A stretch of DNA of 64,000 nucleotides, taken from Plantimonas leprariae (GTDB lineage Bacteria; Pseudomonadota; Alphaproteobacteria; Rhizobiales; Rhizobiaceae). Shown piece after piece: positions 1 to 6,087 of the stretch. The position numbers and the translations under genes are program-made. The notes beneath the pieces are model-generated. The model did no database searches and had not been told where the DNA came from. It saw nothing but the letters and a program-made list of their open reading frames with translations. Every line of letters begins with the position of its first letter. The first letter of the stretch is position 1. The stretch is from positions 1 through 64,000 of the forward strand of contig NZ_VZDO01000024.1 of the NCBI RefSeq assembly GCF_008802405.1, written 5' to 3'.

Positions 1-1235
1 TGCGGTCGGCGACGAAATCGAAGATCTCCTGTCGCGCCCTCGCGATGTCGAGCTGCTCGTCCAGGTCGACCGGAGCGAGTTCGCGCGACTTCACCCGCAG
101 GTGCTCGTACTGCGCCAAGGTCAAGTTCTCGACCTCCGATTCCGACTGCAGTTCGCCTTCGATCCACACGCCGGTGTTCTCGTCGAGCACGTACGCGGTC
201 CGAAGGTCGTGGGGATCGATCCGGATCAGCACGTCCTTCGGGCAGTCCGAACTCGCCCTGAGAGCTTGGAAACCGTTCGAGTTCCAGCGCAGCCGATTGA
301 ACCTGACACCGTCGCGTTGCAGCTTACGGTAGGGAGTGAAGCCCACCAGCGGCGCCAGCAGTTCCCTTGGCGGCGGGAGCTTCGGTCCGACCTTGTCGAT
401 GTCCTTCCAGGCTTCGAGCGGCGTCCGTCCGGTGCTGCTGTGGATCTCGCGGTGATACACGTCGACGATCCATTTGCCGACGATACGACAGAGGTCGTCG
501 AGCGTCAGACAGGCCGACCCTTCCGGATCGTGGCCTTTCCGCCGACGCTCGCCGACGCTCGCCGACGTTCGACGACGTCGTGCCGGGCTACCGGTGCAGA
601 AGCTTCAGGTTGAGCGTCCGAAACCAGCGCTCGATCTTGCCCTTCAGCCAGGGCGAGCCAGGAGGCAGATCGACGATGCGCATGTTGAGCGCCATCTCGG
701 CCGCCCGCATCGAAGCCGAACGGAATTCCGCCCCGCGGTCGACGAAGAGGACGTCCGGCGGCCCGAAGCAAGGCCAGTCCGATACGATCGAAAGCTCCGA
801 ACCGCGCATCCTCGCAAGGAAGTCGTCCTTCGGTAGGACGGCCATCGCCAGCGCTTCCATGACACTCGTCCAGGAGGGCGGCGTGAAGCCGATGGCGAAG
901 CCGAGGATCATTCGCGTGTGACGATCTATGAGTACCGTCAGGTAGGGACGTCCCAGAATCGCGCCGTTCTCGTGGACCACGATCATGTCCAACGTCGTGT
1001 GATCGATCTCGACCTCGTGCAGCGGATACCTTCCGTCCGGTCCGGCCGCGACGGTCGAGAACAGCTTGTCTGCCTCCCGCTTGCCGAGTCGCTTCACCGC
1101 CAGGTCGTACTGGTCGCGGGCTCGAATGGCTCGGGCGACGATGTTCTTGCCGACGACGTTCCTCGCCCCGGGCGGGATGAACAAGCCCTCCTTGTCCTCG
1201 AGGTCGATCGGCTGGAAGTCGTCGAGCCGGGTCAC
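1..1235 (-). pseudogene. TnsB/TniA-type DDE transposase, broken and cut by window edge
   Basis: The reading runs leftward from a GTG at 1235 and leaves the window at base 1. It carries an rve-type integrase core with all three catalytic acids: Asp78 in the EIDHT motif, Asp166 in VDRGAEF and Glu202 in KGKIERW. A Mu-transposase C-terminal part follows (YHREIHSSTGRTPLEAW). Two lesions break it. A TAG at 588-590 sits where a Leu codon is expected before PGTT. A 10-bp tandem repeat at 541-570 then shifts the frame; two copies instead of three would restore it. Only about 77 residues precede the first Asp, so the usual N-terminal DNA-binding domains are missing. The GTG overlaps the stop of the upstream gene. 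A TnsC/TniB partner would lie left of the window. Confidence 0.85.
541..570. repeat. 10-bp tandem repeat, three copies, inside transposase
   Basis: GCCGACGCTC occurs twice and is followed by GCCGACGTTC, head to tail. On the minus strand the transposase frame is open through two copies but broken by three. This is the pattern expected of replication slippage. Confidence 0.85.
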
Positions 1236-1573
1236 TGGAGCGCCCCCCGGTCGGTCCCGGCGGCGTGGCCGAGGCGGTAGAAGCGCGACAGGGTCCGCGC
1301 GTAGCCGTGCGAGGGGGCGAGCACCCAGAGGTCCGAGGTGACCCCCGGTTGCCCGTTCCGGATGCTCGGGTGACCCTGGAACTGTCCTGTCAGGCAGGGT
1401 GCGCTGCGCAAGGCAAGCGCCCAATCCTCCACGATGGGCGCGTCGTCCAGGATTGCCGCCGACGGGTGGCGGCCGTCGGCCAGCGCCTCCACGTCCGCGA
1501 CGAGGCGCCGGAGGCGCTCGAGCTCCTCGCGCAGTTGCTGGGGCTCGCCGAACGGTGGAACGAGGATGGTCAT
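1232..1573 (-). CDS. Small protein between TnsA-like and transposase genes
   Basis: This 113-residue protein has no domain I can name with confidence. The N-terminus is a predicted amphipathic helix (QQLREELERLRRLVADVEAL). A conserved-looking core follows (DDAPIVEDWALALR and TSDLWVLAPSHGYARTLSRFYRLG). Small proteins of this kind sit just before such transposases in other Hyphomicrobiales (recollection, not checked); a DUF6634-like family is possible. Its TGA overlaps the GTG of the transposase, which suggests translational coupling within the transposition operon. It lies 69 bases after the TnsA-like gene. It appears intact although the downstream transposase is broken. Confidence 0.6.
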   Translation of the reverse strand: MTILVPPFGEPQQLREELERLRRLVADVEALADGRHPSAAILDDAPIVEDWALALRSAPCLTGQFQGHPSIRNGQPGVTSDLWVLAPSHGYARTLSRFYRLGHAAGTDRGALQ

Positions 1574-1642
1574 GGCACGGAACTCCGATCGCCGGCCGCA
1601 TCGCGGTCCGGGCGTCGAGGAAAGGGAACTGGCGAGGGGTCG

Positions 1643-2248
1643 TCAGGCCTCGCGCCGTATCACCCGCGTCCGGGAGCCGATGGGTTCGTCGAGGTCGAGG
1701 TCGACGAAGCGGGCCAAGGCCAGCGACGCGACGGCCGCGATCGGGCGCGACGTGTTCCGGAGGATGCCGAGGCATTCCGCCAGGGTGACCGAGCCCTCTT
1801 CGTCGAGAGCGGCAAGCAGACGGATGCGGTCGTCGAGCGACACCCGCCACCGGGCGAACGGCAGGATCGCCCTGGCGTTCTCGAGCCGGACGGGATCGAT
1901 GTCGGCTGGGAGGACGAACCGCGCGCCCGGCGGCAGCGACTCGCGATGGATCGCCGGGAAGGGTCGTCCTTCCGGCACGACGAACAGCAACTCCTCGCCG
2001 CGGCTTCCGCTGGCGCCGAAGTCCGCCACGTGCGCCGTACCCGCGACCGGCACCCGGCAACGCCAGTGCTCGACCGCGGGGTCGACGTCGAGCAGGCGCG
2101 CCACGTCGACGGCCATGGCGGAGGGGAACACCGCGTCCCCCCGGCACCGGATGGGGCGGTAGTTCCCGCCCTCGGTCGGAACGACGGACGCGACGGGTGG
2201 ATGAGACGGCGGCGTCTCGACCGCGCGGATCGAATGGTCTGGATGCAT
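1643..2248 (-). CDS. TnsA-like transposition endonuclease homolog (tentative)
   Basis: The protein has 201 residues. In heteromeric Tn7-like elements TnsA is the endonuclease that acts with TnsB. Support here is positional plus faint motifs. A VADF segment near residue 74 matches the place of the catalytic Asp, followed by a beta-strand (LLFVVPEG) where TnsA has the E-x-K strand. The C-terminal third resembles the winged-helix tail (RIRLLAALDEEGSVTLAECLGIL through SRTRVIRR, read in parts). The expected Lys of E-x-K is not visible, so the nuclease site may be degenerate. GGAG lies 7 bases before the ATG. A shorter start at Met45 is possible. It is the first gene of the transposition operon. 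Confidence 0.5.
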   Translation of the reverse strand: MHPDHSIRAVETPPSHPPVASVVPTEGGNYRPIRCRGDAVFPSAMAVDVARLLDVDPAVEHWRCRVPVAGTAHVADFGASGSRGEELLFVVPEGRPFPAIHRESLPPGARFVLPADIDPVRLENARAILPFARWRVSLDDRIRLLAALDEEGSVTLAECLGILRNTSRPIAAVASLALARFVDLDLDEPIGSRTRVIRREA

Positions 2249-2604
2249 CGCGACGCTCCGTACCGGACGGGGCGGCGCCGCTCGTCCGTCAACCTCGGGA
2301 AGGCTCGGAGGTCAGCGTATGGGGCGGTGGACGGCGACGGCGCGCGGGGCCACATCGCGCCGGGGGCGCGCGCATGTCCGCGGTTGGATCGGGCAGGGTC
2401 GCATGGCCGGGAAGCTACGCACGGGAAGGTGGTCGAGTCAACGGGGATGGAGATCGTTCCCGTCGATGCTCCGGCCGTCGGGACCGCCGTCCCGCTTTCC
2501 AGCTCGGTTCACTCGCTCGCGAGGCGGCCGCCCTTCAGTGCCTCGATCGTCGCGAGTCGCTTCCCGCATCCGCGGCATTGGCCGCAGGAGTGCGGCCCCG
2601 AATG
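2249..2604. other. Gene-free stretch upstream of transposition operon
   Basis: I see no convincing coding frame in these 356 bases. The end of the transposon should lie here or further right, but I found no terminal inverted repeat or target duplication I could defend. Confidence 0.4.
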
Positions 2605-3028
2605 TCATGAGAACGTCAGGCCGAGGAGTTCGAGCGGCAGCCCGGAGCGGCGCACGAGGTTCACGGGATCCAAGTCCCGCGCCGGGGCCGACACGCGGAC
2701 GCCGCCCTCCTGCAAGGCGAGCGCCCGGTCGATCGCGTCGAGGAAGGGCGCCTTGCCGTCGGCTTGGGCGTCGGTGCCGACGGCGCCGATGACGATCTCG
2801 GACAGTCCGTCGGCGACATGGCGCGTCGTCGCGGCGCACGTAGTCGTCCGCCGGATCCGCCTCCGCCGCGAGCGCGGCCCAGTAGGCGGGACTGCCCAAC
2901 CAGCCGGAACGGCCCCAGCGCACGCCGCGGACGATCTCGTCGTCGGGATGGCGGCGGGAAACGGCCCCCGCGGCGACCGGGACGGGCGAGCCGAGCCCGA
3001 ATCCGTCTGGACCTGCGTCGTCGAGCAT
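2605..3028 (-). pseudogene. Unrecognised gene with a frameshift
   Basis: The N-terminal half starts at ATG 3028 after a strong GGGAGGGGGAA ribosome site. It reads coherently through DDEIVRGVRWG, SPAYWAALAAEADPADDYV and then meets an out-of-frame stretch. The C-terminal half, from about 2830 to the stop at 2605, is in another frame and is again protein-like (RHVADGLSEIVIGAVG, DAIDRALALQEGGVRV, LVRRSGLPLELLGLTFS). Joining the two around 2820-2840 gives about 140 residues. I do not recognise the family. A single indel by mutation or sequencing error explains the pattern. Confidence 0.55.
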
Positions 3029-3040
3029 CCGTCCGTTCCC

Positions 3041-3075
3041 CCTCCCGTCACCGTCACATCGACGATGACGGGAGG
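3041..3075. repeat. Perfect 10-bp inverted repeat upstream of 2605-3028
   Basis: CCTCCCGTCA at 3041-3050 and TGACGGGAGG at 3066-3075 are exact reverse complements with a 15-base loop. The repeat ends 13 bases before the start codon of the leftward gene. It could be an operator or a leader hairpin. Confidence 0.6.
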
Positions 3076-3171
3076 GGGGCTCAAGCAAAGCCGCGTCGAC
3101 GGTTTCACCTGACTGTTGCGATCGAGGCCCTTTCGCCGCCGGCGGGGACCGAACCGAAAGGACGCCGGAGC

Positions 3172-3461
3172 TCACCAAATGCCGCCGTCGGCGAGCGCGA
3201 CGACGCTCCAGACGGCCCAGATCGCGGCGACGCAGGTCGCGACGACGAGCCGTCCGAGGCGGCGCATCCGCCCGGCGCCGAACGTCCCTCCCTCCCGCTC
3301 TGCCCTTGCGGACGCGGCGTCCATGGCGAACGGTTCCCTGAGGACCAGCAGGATCGACCAGACGGCGGCGAGCGCCAGGCCGAACGGCGAGCCGAGGAGC
3401 CAGGCCGCGCGGCGGCGGCGGCGATCGGAAGCGTGGGATATCGCGGGCCTGGCTCGTTCAT
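3172..3461 (-). pseudogene. Small membrane protein, frame broken near start
   Basis: A good ATG at 3461 follows GGAAGGAG, but that frame soon becomes Arg/Ser-rich nonsense. The neighbouring frame from about 3420 to the stop at 3172 encodes two clear membrane segments (GLALAAVWSILLVL and LVVATCVAAIWAVWSVVAL), and it has no start codon of its own before the first segment. The switch falls in a GCC/CGC run at about 3405-3425, a typical slippage or base-calling site. With one base added or removed the product would be about 95 residues with two transmembrane helices. The function is unknown. Confidence 0.5.
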
Positions 3462-3524
3462 CTGCTCCTTCCGATGCAGTCCCGGCGACGGTCGGGATCG
3501 TTCGACCGGGCCGCCCTCGTGCGA

Positions 3525-4310
3525 TCAGTAGGCGCGGGTGAAGCCGCCGTCGTGGATGATGTTGGCTCCCGTCAGGTGGTCGGAGAAGTCGGACAGGAGC
3601 GCCGACACGGCCCCCGCGACTTCGTCCGGGGAACCATACTTCCGGAGCGGGATGTTGAGCGTCTCCGCCGCGAGACGTTCCTCGAAGCTCTGACCGGACG
3701 CGGCGGCCCGCTGCTGGATCATGTCGGCGTAGTGGGGCGACAGCGTGCCTCCCAAGGACAGCGTGTTCACGTGGATGCCCCTCTCGCCGAGCGCGAAGGC
3801 GAGCGTCTTCGCCTGTGCGAGCCACGCGGCGCGGATCACGTTGTTGGTGGCGTAGTGGCTGAGCACCTGAACGGACGAGATGCCGGACACGATGACGACT
3901 TTGCCGCGTCGGTTTTCTGCAAGGTTCGGGGTCATGGCGGCGATCGCGCACTGGAGAAGGGCGAGCGGCCCGGTGAAGTGGTCGCTGAAGAGCTTCGCCC
4001 AGACGGCGGCATCGGGCAGGGCCTCCCCGGTGGGTGGTACCTGCGGCGGCATCAGCACCACGCCGTCGAGCTTCGCCCCCCATGCGGCGAGCTGGTCGGA
4101 AAAGCGGGCCACCGACGAAAGGTCGGTCATGTCGACGGAGACGACGTCGATCGGCCCCGCCGCGTATGCCGATACCCTCTCGCGGAGGGCATCCAGTCGT
4201 CCCGGGTCCCGCGCGGCCAGGATCAGGTGATGGCCAGCCCGCGCAAGCCGCTCGGTGAGCGCCGTTCCGATGCCGCCGGTCGCGCCGGTGATCAGCATGG
4301 TGCTCGCCAT
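3525..4310 (-). CDS. SDR-family oxidoreductase with altered active site
   Basis: This is a 261-residue classical short-chain dehydrogenase/reductase. The cofactor motif TGATGGIG spans residues 8-15 and Ser142 is present in VSGISS. Tyr153 is kept (HYATNN), but the Lys expected four residues later is Asn157. The C-terminus has the usual YGSPDEVAGAVSALLSDFSDHLTGANIIHDGG region. Start ATG 4310 follows GGAGGAG. The missing Lys makes ordinary NAD(P)H-dependent carbonyl reduction doubtful; it may be a specialised subfamily. It is transcribed leftward, away from the DUF1127 gene. Confidence 0.85.
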   Translation of the reverse strand: MASTMLITGATGGIGTALTERLARAGHHLILAARDPGRLDALRERVSAYAAGPIDVVSVDMTDLSSVARFSDQLAAWGAKLDGVVLMPPQVPPTGEALPDAAVWAKLFSDHFTGPLALLQCAIAAMTPNLAENRRGKVVIVSGISSVQVLSHYATNNVIRAAWLAQAKTLAFALGERGIHVNTLSLGGTLSPHYADMIQQRAAASGQSFEERLAAETLNIPLRKYGSPDEVAGAVSALLSDFSDHLTGANIIHDGGFTRAY

Positions 4311-4506
4311 CGCGGATGCTCCTCCAGACTGCCTCGACCCGTCGCGCACGGCTGACGAGCCGCTTTGACATATCGAACGGCCGCACGGCTCCCATGCGTC
4401 CGTGCCACTCCTGCTAATCGGTTGAAATGCGTATGTTGCGGGCGTCGAAGAAAAACGAACACGAAAACGGCTCCTACCGATGGGAGCCAGACCTAGGACC
4501 AAGACG

Positions 4507-4650
4507 ATGAACCTGACCCGCGCCCTTCGCAACTACCGTTCCTACCGCTCGACCGTGAACGAGCTGAACCGCCTGTCGAACCGCGAGCTTGCCGATCTCG
4601 GCATCGCGAAGTCCGACATCCCGGCGATCGCCCGCCAGTCGATCCGCTGA
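4507..4650 (+). CDS. DUF1127 (YjiS-like) small protein
   Basis: This 47-residue, Arg-rich protein is too short for most gene callers. It begins MNLTRALRNYRSYRSTVNEL and contains LNRLSNRELADLGI, the hallmark of DUF1127. Family members are small alphaproteobacterial proteins linked to stress responses and RNA or phosphate metabolism; in Rhodobacter one (CcaF1) is an RNA-binding protein encoded upstream of sRNAs. The same arrangement appears here, because three hairpins follow directly. A purine-rich TAGGA lies 10-14 bases before the ATG. No promoter could be assigned with confidence. Confidence 0.9.
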   Translation: MNLTRALRNYRSYRSTVNELNRLSNRELADLGIAKSDIPAIARQSIR

Positions 4651-4660
4651 CGAGTTTCCC

Positions 4661-4775
4661 GAGCTTCGTCCCGGCCCATCCTCCTCCCAAGGCCGCGACG
4701 AACCGGCCTGCGGCATCCTCCTCCCAGCCGTAGGCCATGCATGACGCCCGCCGGTCCTCCCCCGGCGGGCGTTTT
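4661..4775 (+). ncRNA. Cuckoo-type sRNA downstream of DUF1127
   Basis: Three consecutive hairpins follow the DUF1127 stop, each with a CCTCC-type (anti-Shine-Dalgarno) loop. Hairpin 1 has arms 4667-4676 and 4691-4700 (9 of 10 pairs) around CATCCTCCTCCCAA. Hairpin 2 has arms 4705-4714 and 4727-4736 (10 pairs, one G-U) around ATCCTCCTCCCA. Hairpin 3 has arms 4745-4754 and 4762-4771 around TCCTCCC and ends in TTTT. The cuckoo RNA family (for example CcsR1-4 of Rhodobacter) shows exactly this: DUF1127-linked RNAs with CCUCCUCCC loops, processed from the shared transcript. The 5' end is inferred. Such RNAs may bind ribosome sites of mRNAs or sequester a protein. Confidence 0.85.
4745..4775 (+). 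terminator. Rho-independent terminator of DUF1127-sRNA transcript
   Basis: A perfect 10-bp GC stem (CGCCCGCCGG and CCGGCGGGCG) with a 7-base loop is followed by TTTT. It is also the third hairpin of the sRNA. Confidence 0.9.
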
Positions 4776-4856
4776 CGTTCGCGCTCCCCATCCTCGCCGG
4801 GCAGACGGTTCCAGCCGTCCAAAAGTTGGCTGGTTCCACATGCGGAGGAGGCAGAC

Positions 4857-5024
4857 ATGGAGCGTCGCGCTTTTGCCGACGGCGGCGTGCAACCAGTCCG
4901 TCGCCATGCGCAACGCCTCGGCGAGACGTCGGACATTGCTGCGGCAGTGGCGTTCCTTGCGTCGGACGAGGGCCGTTGGGTTACAGCCCAGGTGATCGAG
5001 GCGAGCGGCAGCTACAAGTTATGA
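4857..5024 (+). pseudogene. C-terminal remnant of an SDR gene
   Basis: The last 40 or so residues (RLGETSDIAAAVAFLASDEG, then RWVTAQVIEASGSYKL) match the end of classical SDR enzymes, where a cofactor-side helix leads to the final Gly-rich strand. No N-terminal Rossmann motif or Tyr-Lys site precedes it in any frame; the upstream DNA is the sRNA terminator region. It is therefore a truncated fragment, probably left by an old deletion. An ATG at 4857 opens the frame but is unlikely to make a functional protein. Confidence 0.7.
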
Positions 5025-5114
5025 GCGATGAGGGGCGAGGCTCGATCCGACCCGCGTCTTATCGGAGTAGGCTCGGTCGGTTTGCTCTGCTGATCGGAGC
5101 CAGCGACCGTTCGT

Positions 5115-5825
5115 TCACGCGATGGTTCCGCCACCGTCGACGGTGACGGTCGAACCGGTGGCGAAGGGGTTGGCGGCGACGAACAGGATCGCCTGCGCGA
5201 CGTCGTCCGGCTGACCGACCCGGCGGACCGGAAGCTTGGCGGCCGTCCGCTCGAACATCGCCGCGCGGTCCGCGTCGCCCAGCCGCGCGTGGAGCGGCGT
5301 GTCGATCAGGCCGGGCGAGACCGTGTTGACGCGCACCGGCGCCTTCTCCAGCGCGAGACCGCGGGCGAGAGCCTCCAGCGCGGCGTTGATCGCCCCTTGC
5401 AGCACGGACGCGCCGCTCGGCCGCGTCGAAAGGAAACCCGAGACGAAGGTCAGCGAGCCCGCGTCAGTGATGCGCGCCGCCTTGGCGACGCGGAACGCCC
5501 CGAAGAACTTCGAGTCCATCGAGGCTTTCGCATCCGCGACGGACAGCGCCGCGACCGGCCCAATCTTCGTGGCGGCGGCCGCGACCACGACATGGTCGAA
5601 GGGATCGCGTCTGGCGAAGAAGGCCTCGACGGCGGCATCGTCGGTGAAGTCGAGTGCCGCGGCCTCGGCGCCGGCTTCCCGGGCGGCGTCATCGAGCTTC
5701 GCGCCGGGCCGTCCGGCCGCGACGACTTGCGCGCCCACTCGTCCGAAGGCGACGGCCGTGGCCCTGCCGATGCCGCCGGCAGCGCCGACGACGAGCACCC
5801 GGGCATTGCCGAACTCGATCGTCAT
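5115..5825 (-). CDS. SDR-family protein lacking the Tyr-Lys pair
   Basis: This is a 236-residue short-chain dehydrogenase fold. The nucleotide motif GAAGGIG lies at residues 14-20, Ser129 is in FVSG, and the C-terminus has VRVNTVSPGLIDTPLH and TGSTVTVDGGG. At the usual YxxxK site the sequence is Gln143-Gly-Ala-Ile-Asn147, so both catalytic residues are replaced. A subfamily of short SDR proteins shares this, so the change is probably old and not gene decay. ATG 5825 follows GGGAG. The gene stands alone, divergent from the hybrid kinase, with 262 bases between them. Confidence 0.85.
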   Translation of the reverse strand: MTIEFGNARVLVVGAAGGIGRATAVAFGRVGAQVVAAGRPGAKLDDAAREAGAEAAALDFTDDAAVEAFFARRDPFDHVVVAAAATKIGPVAALSVADAKASMDSKFFGAFRVAKAARITDAGSLTFVSGFLSTRPSGASVLQGAINAALEALARGLALEKAPVRVNTVSPGLIDTPLHARLGDADRAAMFERTAAKLPVRRVGQPDDVAQAILFVAANPFATGSTVTVDGGGTIA

Positions 5826-6087
5826 GGCACTCTCCCTCGCCAAAGCCCGTTGCCGACGCCTCCGCCGACGACCGTCACCAAGATAGCGAAGACTCGGGGG
5901 CTCCGCGACCCGCTCCCGGTCTCGGGACCCGCCTCGCGAGGGCGTCCGCCGCCGCCGTTCCGATCCCTTCCGGACGAAGTGCGGGCCCCACCCAACGGAT
6001 GCTCCGCCACACCTCGGAGAACCGCCGTGCTTGGTTATGCGTTTGTGGGCGCCGGGCATCCGCCCCGTACAGCGCCGGGGGTGACCG

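Noticed and set aside
541-570. Short tandem repeats as a CRISPR-like array
   Set aside because: The units are 10 bp, directly adjacent with no spacers, and lie inside a coding frame.
588-2147. Long minus-strand frame joining upstream DNA to the transposase
   Set aside because: The part above 1235 is Arg/Pro/Gly-rich shadow of the two small genes in another frame. Only the part from GTG 1235 is transposase-like.
4366-4396. Heat-shock sigma promoter before DUF1127 (TTGACA and CCCAT)
   Set aside because: The spacing of about 20 bases does not match known RpoH promoters.
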